A stretch of 36,432 bases of DNA from the IMG/VR virus record IMGVR_UViG_3300043419_000715, positions 1 through 36,432 of that record. One strand, 5' to 3'. Positions 29,607-36,277 of this stretch are shown here, one piece after another. Position 1 is the stretch's first letter; each line of letters begins with the position of its first letter. Source of the DNA: a virus. Both the position numbers and the translations under genes were made by a program. A model generated the notes under the pieces. That model was given only the letters and a program-made list of their open reading frames with translations. It was not told where the DNA came from and did not search any database.

Positions 29607-30596
29607 ATGAAATTCGCAATCATCTACCACGATGCCGACTTCGACGGAAAGCTGTCGAACGAGGTTTGCCGCTACTGGCTGAACCGCCTGCATCCCAACG
29701 CCACAATCCACTCCTACGGGTGGGACTATGGACGGCCCGTGCCTGACGAGAACGCTCGCACTCACCGCATCACCGTCGAGGGTGGATCGGCAAACACGAC
29801 CTACGAATGGACCGACTACGACGCCATCTACATCGTGGACCTATCGGTGGACGAGTTGATGGCTCGCACCGATCTCGACGAGAAGATCATCTGGATCGAC
29901 CACCACAAGAGCGCCATTGAGAAGTGGGACAATCCGTTGGTGGAGCGGCTAGTGATCATGGGCTACCGCATCGACGGCGTGGCTGCATGCCGCCTATGCT
30001 GGCAGTGGTTCGTCAATTCGGCTGGTTATCTTGGCGTGCTGCCTTCCAAGCAGGACTTCATCGACCGCAATGTGCAGGAGCCCGCCTTGATCCGCCTTGC
30101 CGGAGAGTACGACATCTGGGACCACCGAAACCCGAATGGGAAGTTTCTACAGTTTGGTCTTCGATCGATTGATGATGCTGAGTTTCGAGAGCTTTTAATG
30201 GCTCAGTTTTCGGGATTAGACGACAATCATTTGGCAGCCGTGATCGAAACAGGTGTGTCCATCAAGTCCTACTGCGACAAGATGGCTGACGAGTACAGCG
30301 CGGCCTACGCGCACACCATCAAGTGGAATGGGTTGACGTTCTGCGTATTGAACATCGGGCAGCGCGGCAACAGTGATCTGCTGCGTGGAGGTATCAAGCC
30401 GGAGCACGATGCGTGTTTCGCGTGGCGCTTCGACGGCAAGCAGGTGATGGTGAGCCTCTACCACATCGAGGGGAAGACGCACCACGACCTGTCGCTGATC
30501 GCCGTGAAGTACAAGGGCGGTGGGCACAAGGGGGCGTGCGGGTTTCGGGTTCCGCTGGGCAAGCTGGAGGAAATCCTGAACGGAGGTGCCGTGTGA
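29607..30596 (+). CDS. DHH/DHHA1 phosphoesterase
   Basis: The 329-residue protein (start ATG 29607, after the hairpin) has the DHH-superfamily motifs in order. They are H-D-A-D-F-D-G near residue 8-14, I-V-D-L-S, W-I-D-H-H-K-S (the DHH triad), E-Y-D-I-W-D-H and the C-terminal DHHA1 glycine motif G-G-G-H-K-G-A-C-G-F. Members are manganese-dependent phosphodiesterases acting on short RNAs, pAp or cyclic dinucleotides. In a phage it could degrade oligonucleotides from host DNA or RNA, or remove nucleotide second messengers of immune systems. The second idea is suggested by the Tad2-like neighbour, but is not shown by sequence. Confidence 0.85.
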   Translation: MKFAIIYHDADFDGKLSNEVCRYWLNRLHPNATIHSYGWDYGRPVPDENARTHRITVEGGSANTTYEWTDYDAIYIVDLSVDELMARTDLDEKIIWIDHHKSAIEKWDNPLVERLVIMGYRIDGVAACRLCWQWFVNSAGYLGVLPSKQDFIDRNVQEPALIRLAGEYDIWDHRNPNGKFLQFGLRSIDDAEFRELLMAQFSGLDDNHLAAVIETGVSIKSYCDKMADEYSAAYAHTIKWNGLTFCVLNIGQRGNSDLLRGGIKPEHDACFAWRFDGKQVMVSLYHIEGKTHHDLSLIAVKYKGGGHKGACGFRVPLGKLEEILNGGAV

Positions 30597-30913
30597 GCGA
30601 AATCACCACCGACAAGCTGACGGAGCTTCTGCACCAGAAGGCGGACGCTGAGCTCAACCAGAAGCTGAGCTATCTCGACAAGTGCTGGGAGAAAGACGAC
30701 GCATTCAAGGTCTACACCAAGTCGGAGCACACGAACGGCGCGAACATCATAATCCGCAATGATACATGGATTCCCGCCCTGATGATCACCGTTCGCAAGG
30801 CGGTCTTCGAGGCGATGCGCGACAAGAACCGGGAGCGGTACGTATCGGAGTGGCTGTACAAGGTAAACCAGACGCTCGACGCGGTGAACGACCTGCAGGG
30901 AGGTGAGCGATGA
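30593..30913 (+). CDS. Small helical protein of unknown function
   Basis: The 106-residue product begins at GTG 30593 in the overlap GTGA with the DHH stop. The start is fixed by this junction. It is mostly helical with Lys/Glu and several Trp. It is not recognised. Its stop overlaps the next ATG. Confidence 0.6.
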   Translation: MSEITTDKLTELLHQKADAELNQKLSYLDKCWEKDDAFKVYTKSEHTNGANIIIRNDTWIPALMITVRKAVFEAMRDKNRERYVSEWLYKVNQTLDAVNDLQGGER

Positions 30914-31176
30914 GCGAGACGCCTCCATCAATCAAGGACATGAGCGACAAGGCCAGCATGCTCCTGACCGGACGGCAGTACGCGGCGATCCACCTCTGCG
31001 TGCCGGACAGCGGGGAGAAGTGGCTGGATGACATGATTAAGAAGGCGCTCCGAGATAGGTTTGCGTCCGCTGCACTGCAAGGGTCGCTGTCACATCCGGC
31101 AGCGCACGGAACTGCAGAAGAAGAAGCTGAAAGAGCTTACGAATTTGCCGAAGAGATGCTGAGGAGGGGAACGTGA
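30910..31176 (+). CDS. Small protein of unknown function
   Basis: The 88-residue protein has a helical C terminus (E-E-E-A-E-R-A-Y-E-F-A-E-E-M-L) and a strong ribosome-binding site (GGAGG) before the following gene. It is not recognised. It is joined on both sides by stop/start overlaps. Confidence 0.55.
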   Translation: MSETPPSIKDMSDKASMLLTGRQYAAIHLCVPDSGEKWLDDMIKKALRDRFASAALQGSLSHPAAHGTAEEEAERAYEFAEEMLRRGT

Positions 31177-31340
31177 ACGTCTTTGATAGCAAGCGAGTCA
31201 GCAAGGCCGTGCAGAGCGGCATCAACAGCAGTCCAATGACCAGACGCGATGCGGGTGAAGCTCACCGCGCAGCCAAGGCCTACAAGCTCAAGAACGACAT
31301 CACCATCTACAACCGCAGACATAGAAAGAAGACCACATGA
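31173..31340 (+). CDS. Very small basic protein (55 residues)
   Basis: The GTG at 31173 overlaps the previous stop and lies after GAGGAGG, a strong ribosome-binding site. The stop overlaps the next ATG (ATGA at 31337). The product is basic with an R-R-H-R-K-K end. The good ribosome-binding site and both overlaps support it as a real gene. It is not recognised. Confidence 0.6.
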   Translation: MNVFDSKRVSKAVQSGINSSPMTRRDAGEAHRAAKAYKLKNDITIYNRRHRKKTT

Positions 31341-32176
31341 CAAGGAAACAAGCGAACCTGATCAGCGTCATGATCCGCAGCCAAACCACGGCTGTATTCC
31401 ATGAAGCCCGCAAAGAACTACTGGCAAGCTGCGAAGAGCAGAAATCCGACACCGCAGCACCGCAGCCGAGTGTGACAGTGACGGCAACCTCGAGCCAATC
31501 CGAGCCGGTGCAGCCCAGCACTCCGCAGCCGACTGGCTTCGACTACAAGAAGTCACTACTGGAAGGTGAGAAGAGCACCACGCTCAGGATGTACATGGAT
31601 GCAGTTGAGAAGTCGAATAAGCTGCAGGCCGAGGTCAAGTCTCTCAAGGAGGTGATCGGCTCTCAGGATGGGAAGATCGCATCGCTGAAGGAGTCTGTTG
31701 AAAACAGAACCAAGACGATCGAGATGCTGAAAAACCAGATCGAGTTGCTGACGAAGCGGATCAAGGACGACAGAGAGCACTGGGATGGATGCCGCGAGCA
31801 CAACAACGAACTGGTGGCGGCGAACGCCGAGATCTACCAGTCGCTGAGGCACTGGGGGCTTGAGCAGTCGGAACCATGCAGCCTCGTCAACAACGTCAAG
31901 CAGGTCATCCAGCTGTGCGCCGAGCGCGGTAAGGAGATCGCGGAGAAGGACGTGAGGGCCATGCGGATGTCCGACAACGTCGCCAAGCTGCGCCACGAGA
32001 AGGATTCCGACGAGGCCAGCTACATCAAGAAGCTCACGGACAAGTCCCTCAGGATCGCGGTGCTGAAGAAGGCTGGAAACGACCTCCACGCATGCCTCAA
32101 GCGTTACCACTACAGCGACACCCAGCAGCCCCAAGTTGTGATCGCCCTGCGCGACTGGGAGAAGAGTATCAAATGA
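31337..32176 (+). CDS. Coiled-coil protein
   Basis: The 279-residue protein has a Ser/Thr/Pro/Gln-rich disordered region (about 40-68), then a long coiled coil (about 78-150, S-N-K-L-Q-A-E-V-K-S-L-K-E type). A helical second half has a few Cys. It may act as a scaffold or phage-encoded structural organiser in the infected cell; no family is recognised. Confidence 0.65.
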   Translation: MTRKQANLISVMIRSQTTAVFHEARKELLASCEEQKSDTAAPQPSVTVTATSSQSEPVQPSTPQPTGFDYKKSLLEGEKSTTLRMYMDAVEKSNKLQAEVKSLKEVIGSQDGKIASLKESVENRTKTIEMLKNQIELLTKRIKDDREHWDGCREHNNELVAANAEIYQSLRHWGLEQSEPCSLVNNVKQVIQLCAERGKEIAEKDVRAMRMSDNVAKLRHEKDSDEASYIKKLTDKSLRIAVLKKAGNDLHACLKRYHYSDTQQPQVVIALRDWEKSIK

Positions 32177-32430
32177 GCGACCCCCAGCCAGCCGAGTACA
32201 GCATCATGGACCTGGTCAGGGACTACCGCGCCCACCGGGACAGCCTCAAACGGTACAAGCAGCAGCACTTCAAGAGCGGCACCAAGGTCCAGGTGGACAA
32301 CACACGCCACCGGGGCTACGGCGAATGCCTGCCACCAGATGCCTCGCGCCCGGACCGGGTGGAGGTGCTGATGGAAAGCGGAGCAAGATGGATGTTCGAG
32401 TTCGACCACGTTAAGCTCGTCGTGCAATGA
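32173..32430 (+). CDS. Small beta-rich protein of unknown function
   Basis: The 85-residue protein starts at ATG 32173 (ATGA overlap). After a helical N terminus it has the sequence S-G-T-K-V-Q-V-D-N-T-R-H-R-G-Y-G-E-C and R-V-E-V-L-M-E-S-G-A-R-W-M-F-E, typical of a small beta barrel. It is not recognised. Confidence 0.6.
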   Translation: MSDPQPAEYSIMDLVRDYRAHRDSLKRYKQQHFKSGTKVQVDNTRHRGYGECLPPDASRPDRVEVLMESGARWMFEFDHVKLVVQ

Positions 32431-32957
32431 ATACCGGAGCGAGAGTCAAGCTGTCATGGTACGAGGCTGCCATAGGCTCGTACGTGGGAATGCTACGCCA
32501 GCTTGCATCGCTCAAACGAGGACTCCAGCAATGCGCCGGCCATGAGGGCGCATCCTGGAACGTCCATCTGGAGGGGGCCAGTGGCGAGATGGCCGTGGCC
32601 AAACACCTGAACGTCTACTGGGGAGGAGGAATCAACACCTTCAAGGACGACGACCTCCCGGGCCTCCAGATCAGGCTCAGAACCAGACACGACCACGACC
32701 TGATACTCCGAAGACAGGACTCGGAAAAGGCCATCTGGGTTCTCATCACCGGCACCTCCCCGGACTTCTGGATCAGAGGCTGGATCTACGGCCACGAGGC
32801 CAAGACACCGGAACGCCTCCAGAAGTACGGCAAGGATCGCTCAGAGGGCTACGTGATACCCGCGGAAGCCCTCCACCCTATCGAAACCCTCCCCGGCTAC
32901 CAGAAGAGCCAGAAGGCGGCTTCCTGCGATAGCCCTGAGCCCACAGATGCCGGGTGA
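32427..32957 (+). CDS. PD-(D/E)XK-like phage protein
   Basis: The 176-residue protein has L-E-G-A-S-G-E-M-A-V-A-K-H-L, then F-K-D-D-D-L-P-G-L-Q-I-R, and a W-V-L-I-T-G ... F-W-I-R-G-W-I-Y-G-H-E-A strand. A helix with Glu, then D and Q-x-R, resembles the restriction-endonuclease-like fold of small phage proteins, although the usual E-x-K is Q-I-R here. It may be inactive or use a variant active site. The final 80 bases overlap, in antisense, the end of the metallopeptidase gene on the minus strand. Confidence 0.55.
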   Translation: MNTGARVKLSWYEAAIGSYVGMLRQLASLKRGLQQCAGHEGASWNVHLEGASGEMAVAKHLNVYWGGGINTFKDDDLPGLQIRLRTRHDHDLILRRQDSEKAIWVLITGTSPDFWIRGWIYGHEAKTPERLQKYGKDRSEGYVIPAEALHPIETLPGYQKSQKAASCDSPEPTDAG

Positions 32958-33177
32958 GATAGTTCGCTGCCTGGATCACCTCCTTCTCCCTCCAGGCAGG
33001 CCTCATCAGATGCAGTAGCTCATGGATCAGCGTATCGAGCCTCTCGCTCTCGCACTGCTTGTCATGGATCTCGATCAGCCTCAGATCATCGTACGAGATC
33101 CCCCAGGCCTTATCCTTGCTGAGATCCTTCTCCACCACCTTCACTCTCACAGGATAGGGCATCCCCAAACAGAGCAT
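32878..33177 (-). CDS. Small HEXXH metallopeptidase-like protein
   Basis: The 99-residue protein contains T-L-I-H-E-L-L-H-L-M, a zinc-binding HExxH motif, in a small SprT-like or minigluzincin arrangement. The N terminus has a beta strand pair, and the end (N-Y-L-T-R-H-L-W-A-Q-G-Y-R-R-K) resembles that family's C-terminal helix. An ATG at codon 6 (33162) is an alternative start. It is the only minus-strand gene in the right half of the window and it overlaps the end of a plus-strand gene by 80 bases. This convergent overlap could give antisense control. Substrate and role are unknown. Confidence 0.7.
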   Translation of the reverse strand: MLCLGMPYPVRVKVVEKDLSKDKAWGISYDDLRLIEIHDKQCESERLDTLIHELLHLMRPAWREKEVIQAANYLTRHLWAQGYRRKPPSGSSGSRGGFR

Positions 33178-33206
33178 CCCACAGCACCGCTCTCAAGTGA
33201 AAATGC

Positions 33207-33235
33207 TTGACAGGTTTCGGGAAACCCCCTTTAAG
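33207..33235 (+). promoter_or_regulatory. Sigma-70-like promoter at the start of the non-coding region
   Basis: TTGACA (33207-33212), 17 bases, then TTTAAG (33230-33235). This is the usual spacing, unlike the 14-base spacing of the other sites, and TAAGAT is also present two bases later. The spacer holds GGTTT...AAACC, a small inverted repeat. Initiation would be near 33243, at the left end of the gene-free 1-kb stretch. Confidence 0.65.
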
Positions 33236-34055
33236 ATATCCCCCAGAAACCCTCGACCGTTTAGGACAGTGAAGGTCCGCGTCGATCCTCGACGGCCCTA
33301 GACGTCGAGGTAGTACATCCCCTACTGCTGCCCCGCATGCCAGGTGACCGGTTCGCTTAGCCGCTTCCAGCGGCGCGTGTGGGTGATTCTTTCAGCGGGA
33401 GCCCGGGTTCAAACGGGGTGATTTGGCCGAGAGTTGAGAAGGGGGGTACACCCATACCCTCACGACTTTATGCGCGAACCCCCGGTTACCCCCCCGGGGT
33501 GTGCGCATACGCGGGCACGCACGCACGCGCACGTCACGCACACACGCGGTATTCCCTCGCGTCGCACGCGTTCTTTCTATCGTTGGAAGGACTCCGGAAT
33601 TGGGGCCGACAATTCGGAGCAAAGATACGGGTTTCCTAGGGGTGTTGTCGGTTGTTCTTTCAATAAAACGGTTCGGCAAGGAGCGGAAACTCCAACGTCA
33701 ACAGGGCGTCACTATGACCCACGAGGAAGGCACCCGTGGTGAGTGTTATGTGGTCTGACAAGCAAGTCTAACGGCTTGCCCACACCCGGCGTTGGTTACC
33801 CATGCAAAAGACCTTGGGACGAACTAAAGGCCACCATGCGGCTAAATGCATGTGTTGTGCGTGACGATACCCAATCCACTTGGGGACTCGAATCTGCGCC
33901 ACCCCAGAGCAACGGTTGTGGACTCGAAGCGGGGTGGAGTGGCAGTCGACGGCGGGACGCAGCGTAAATGGCAGGAATCAATAGGCCATGGGTTACCGTA
34001 AAAAACCCCAACGCATCCTTGCCGTGCCCCAACTTTACCGGGGTACGGTCGACCA

Positions 34056-34090
34056 AAAACGGCGTGTCAGACGGTACGAAAAGCCGTTTT
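34056..34090 (+). terminator. Terminator-like hairpin inside the non-coding region
   Basis: AAAACGGC (34056-34063) pairs perfectly with GCCGTTTT (34083-34090) around a 19-base loop. The stem's last four bases on the 3' side are T. This may be a terminator of the large RNA, or part of its fold. Confidence 0.4.
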
Positions 34091-34243
34091 CATTCACCAC
34101 ACAAGCTGAACAGGGCACGGGGCAAGTTCTTCGGAACGGCGATTGCCACCCCGCTAGGTGCTAAGTGCCTAGCCTGCCAAGTAGGCTTGTGGAGTGAATG
34201 GATTCCCGGGTCAATTTCGATCCGGGCATCCACCACACTCCAC
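34091..34243 (+). promoter_or_regulatory. Switch-like RNA domain upstream of the gene at 34257
   Basis: CATTCACCACACAAGC (34091-34106) pairs with 34185-34200: 7 bp, a 2x2 internal loop, then 7 bp. It closes a domain with three hairpins: a GTTC-TTCG-GAAC hairpin inside a GCAA/TTGC stem, GCTAGG/CCTAGC, and GCCT/AGGC. Its 3' arm also pairs with downstream sequence: GTGGAGTG (34189-34196) with CACTCCAC (34236-34243), TGGAT with ATCCA (34199-34203, 34228-34232) and CCCGGGTC with GATCCGGG (34205-34212, 34219-34226). The two forms exclude each other. Confidence 0.6.
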
Positions 34244-34256
34244 AACTCCGAATCAA

Positions 34257-34646
34257 ATGACCCTCGCACTGTCTACCGTCACTGTCGAATCCAAGGCCGT
34301 CCGCTACGCCACCAACAAGTCTGGAGAAGGTGTCGTCATCGTCTCCCAGAAAGAGCTTGGCAAGATCACCGGCCTCAAGGGCTCAGCCCTGAAGAAAGCG
34401 CATTTCGAGTACCGTCTCGAAGCGGGCAAGGCCATGAACGCCGCCCTGTCCGCAGGAATGGCCTCCGGTGAGATTATCGGCCGGTCTGCGGTCCCCACCA
34501 AATCGGGCGACCTCAAGGTTATGTACTCCCGGGTTTCCAATCTCAAGGCTCCCGCCGAGAAGCCCCGCGTCGTGTCGCTGGCCCAGCAACTGGTTAACCG
34601 TGGCAAGTTTGCCACCTTGGCCGAGGCCGAGGCCTTCCTCGCCTGA
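34257..34646 (+). CDS. Small protein of unknown function downstream of the RNA region
   Basis: The 129-residue protein starts at ATG 34257; the longer frame from 34194 would run through the folded RNA. It is basic, with a beta-rich first third (L-S-T-V-T-V-E-S-K-A-V-R-Y), a helical centre and an E-A-E-A-F-L-A end. No family is recognised. There is no ribosome-binding site, so translation may depend on the structured leader. Confidence 0.6.
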   Translation: MTLALSTVTVESKAVRYATNKSGEGVVIVSQKELGKITGLKGSALKKAHFEYRLEAGKAMNAALSAGMASGEIIGRSAVPTKSGDLKVMYSRVSNLKAPAEKPRVVSLAQQLVNRGKFATLAEAEAFLA

Positions 34647-34713
34647 GCGGTCCCGGCCCATAGCTGAAGAGATCCCGGCCTTGTAGGGACGAAACGGGCT
34701 TCTGGCCCGTCCT
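34647..34713 (+). terminator. Intergenic hairpins between two small genes
   Basis: GTCCC (34650-34654) pairs with GGGAC (34686-34690), and ACGGGC (34694-34699) pairs with GCCCGT (34705-34710) across a five-base loop. No T-run follows. The structure may be an mRNA processing or stability element rather than a terminator. Confidence 0.4.
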
Positions 34714-34965
34714 ATGGTTATCTCTGAATCACCTGTCAGCATCGCCTCAAACAAGGCGTTCGTGTGTCGCGTAGTCCGCCACCTGTTTGAAGCCGCGTTT
34801 CATCTTGGTCTTGGATACGAGGATGAAATGGCTATTCAAATTGAAAGAAAGGCCCACGCCCTGTGGCGCGAGGCTGGCGAGACCGATATGCCCACACTCC
34901 GACTCTGGGAGCACGTCCAAGACGTGGTTCTTGGGTTGGAAGCCGGAACGATTGTCGCCAACTAA
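34714..34965 (+). CDS. Small helical protein of unknown function
   Basis: The 83-residue protein is helical, with acidic patches and two Trp. It is not recognised. It starts three bases after the hairpin at 34694-34710 and ends one base before the next start. Confidence 0.55.
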   Translation: MVISESPVSIASNKAFVCRVVRHLFEAAFHLGLGYEDEMAIQIERKAHALWREAGETDMPTLRLWEHVQDVVLGLEAGTIVAN

Positions 34966-34966
34966 C

Positions 34967-35182
34967 ATGAGCGCCACCCTATCTGACAGCCTCCGGGCTG
35001 TTGAATTGTCCCCCTGTCTCACCGTCGCCGTGCTTCCCGTCCCCCTTGGATGGGACAGCGTGAAGCCACTGGTCGGCCGCGTTCTGATTGTCGGCGGTGT
35101 TTCCTACGGGTACACCGGATGGAACTCTGACAAGCTGGTCGCCTACTTCAAGGTGGGTGGAATCACCGGGAGGCTCGCGTGA
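34967..35182 (+). CDS. Small beta-rich protein of unknown function
   Basis: The 71-residue product is read from the ATG at 34967, directly after the previous stop; the longer frame from 34787 overlaps that gene out of frame. It has the strand pattern L-T-V-A-V-L-P-V-P, G-R-V-L-I-V-G-G-V-S-Y-G-Y and K-L-V-A-Y-F-K-V-G-G. It is not recognised. Confidence 0.55.
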   Translation: MSATLSDSLRAVELSPCLTVAVLPVPLGWDSVKPLVGRVLIVGGVSYGYTGWNSDKLVAYFKVGGITGRLA

Positions 35183-35364
35183 TCATCGAATGTCGCTCCC
35201 GGCCTTGGGGCATCGGATATGCCCGCCAAGCGTGGCCCAAAGCTAATCACCACATCGCCCGTGTCGGCACCCGTGAAGTCCGGGTGATCGTGGAGCACGG
35301 CGAGACACCAACGGCCCCGGCAATCCTCAGTCTACTGGTCGCCGGTCTACTGCTTCGGTTCTAA
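35179..35364 (+). CDS. Small protein with a C-terminal hydrophobic segment
   Basis: The 61-residue product starts at GTG 35179, overlapping the previous stop (GTGA). It ends in a hydrophobic stretch (A-I-L-S-L-L-V-A-G-L-L-L-R-F), which could be a membrane anchor. It is encoded 104 bases before the endolysin gene. A holin-like or membrane-tethered role is conceivable but unproven. Confidence 0.5.
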   Translation: MIIECRSRPWGIGYARQAWPKANHHIARVGTREVRVIVEHGETPTAPAILSLLVAGLLLRF

Positions 35365-35468
35365 TCGCAGAGTGACGGGCTTCGGCCCGGTAATGCGGCA
35401 CGCTGGTCACAAGCCCAGCGACGTTCCTCGTTCCGTTCCCGTCCGGTTGGCGGGTTTTCACTGTTCAC
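35365..35468 (+). other. Intergenic region with two hairpins before the endolysin gene
   Basis: CGGGC-TTCG-GCCCG (35376-35389) is a short, stable hairpin with a TTCG loop. A second inverted repeat (CGCTGG...CCAGCG) lies near 35410-35430. No T-run follows either. They may form mRNA-end structures. I see no promoter of the families found elsewhere in the window. Confidence 0.4.
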
Positions 35469-35837
35469 ATGAATCCCTACGCTCAATTGATTGCGGCCCT
35501 CATGGCCGTGGAAACCGGAGGCTATCGCAACCCTGACACCGTCACTGGCGACAAGGGCAAGGCGATCGGCGCTCTTCAGATCCACCGCGGTGTGGTCGAG
35601 GACGTCAACCGTCTCTCTGGCACCCACTACAGCTGGGCTGGAATGACCAACAGGGCCGACGCCCGCCGTGTGTGTGAGCTCTACCTGAAGCACTACGCCA
35701 AGGGCAAAAGCCCTGAAGAGGCCGCTCGCATTTGGAACGGCGGACCCAATGCAAACACCAAGTCTCGCCGCCACCTGACCGACGCCTACTGGGCCAAGGT
35801 CAACCGTCACCTGTCACCCGAACTCGCCAAGAACTAA
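35469..35837 (+). CDS. Endolysin, lysozyme-like/transglycosylase fold
   Basis: The 122-residue protein has the features of a minimal lysozyme-like muramidase or lytic transglycosylase. The catalytic Glu is at E15 (A-V-E-T-G-G), followed by G-A-L-Q-I and a C-terminal A-A-R-I-W-N-G-G-P-N. It degrades host peptidoglycan at lysis. No signal or anchor sequence is visible, so holin-dependent release is expected. It is far from the holin/spanin pair, at the other end of the window, but the two could be close on a circular map or on the full genome. Confidence 0.8.
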   Translation: MNPYAQLIAALMAVETGGYRNPDTVTGDKGKAIGALQIHRGVVEDVNRLSGTHYSWAGMTNRADARRVCELYLKHYAKGKSPEEAARIWNGGPNANTKSRRHLTDAYWAKVNRHLSPELAKN

Positions 35838-35839
35838 CC

Positions 35840-36274
35840 ATGAACACCACACTTCAAGAACTCCGGGCCACACACGAGAGGCTTGGAAAACTGATAGAGG
35901 AAATCTCCGCCAACGATTCTCTACAAAAGCTAATGTCTCTCATTGGCTCATGTTATTCAACTGTTAGTGATAGATCTATTGTAGCATATCGGATCAACAG
36001 GATCGACGCGCAAGCCGAGGTCAAGTTCGGTGGCAGAAACATCCTAATCTACATAGATAGTGCAGAGGTGTTCTCTGGTGACAATAGCACCGAGATATCA
36101 GTTTCACGAGACAAGTGTGTCAGATACACGCTCAGTGAAGCGTTGCAGTTTTCGCTGAATTACAGTGGAGGCGCAAAGCTGATAAAGTGCTCTCAGTTTG
36201 AATCGATAATCAATATCGCGAGCAATCGACGCGAAAGCATATTGTCTGACGTTCTCGACGCAGCATCCGTCTAA
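35840..36274 (+). CDS. AT-rich gene of unknown function
   Basis: The 144-residue product starts at ATG 35840, three bases after the endolysin stop. Its base composition is clearly more AT-rich than its neighbours, with many A- or T-ending codons, which suggests recent acquisition. The sequence is mixed alpha/beta. It is not recognised. Confidence 0.55.
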   Translation: MNTTLQELRATHERLGKLIEEISANDSLQKLMSLIGSCYSTVSDRSIVAYRINRIDAQAEVKFGGRNILIYIDSAEVFSGDNSTEISVSRDKCVRYTLSEALQFSLNYSGGAKLIKCSQFESIINIASNRRESILSDVLDAASV

Positions 36275-36277
36275 CCT

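Larger units (their letters stand above)
33243..34256 (+). ncRNA. Candidate large structured non-coding RNA
   Basis: About 1.0 kb shows no credible gene on either strand: the open frames present are short, odd in composition and mutually overlapping. A promoter-like sequence stands at its left end. Clear stems occur along it. CCTCGACG/CGTCGAGG is at 33287-33310 and CTCCGGAATT/AATTCGGAG at 33592-33619. CCACG/CGTGG is near 33718-33741, and CCACCCC/GGGGTGG spans 33899-33937. CCGTGCCCC/GGGGTACGG lies at 34022-34048, and AAAACGGC/GCCGTTTT at 34056-34090. A large closed domain follows at 34091-34200. No tRNA was found. Large phage RNAs such as GOLLD and ROOL are known to lie in gene-free stretches like this; I cannot assign it to a class. 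Confidence 0.6.

Noticed and set aside
33340-33430. tRNA-like T-arm sequence (GGGTTCAAAC)
   Set aside because: The flanking bases do not form a 5-bp T stem, and no matching acceptor or anticodon arm could be built around it.
33507-33550. Possible CRISPR or tandem repeat array in the GCAC-rich tract
   Set aside because: There are no repeat units of constant length with spacers; it is a short purine-pyrimidine alternating tract.
33379-33758. Several overlapping open frames on the plus strand within the gene-free region
   Set aside because: They overlap each other in different frames, lack ribosome-binding sites and have Arg/His/Thr/Pro-rich sequences that look like translated repeats and RNA stems.
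33880-33937. Two GGACTCGAA copies as possible tRNA T-loops
   Set aside because: Neither copy has complementary T-stem arms or a cloverleaf; they are better explained as parts of the CCACCCC/GGGGTGG stem region.
33968-34471. Open frame of 167 codons running across the switch-like RNA domain
   Set aside because: Its second half is the out-of-frame reading of the gene at 34257, and the first half has unnatural composition; the folded RNA explains the DNA better.
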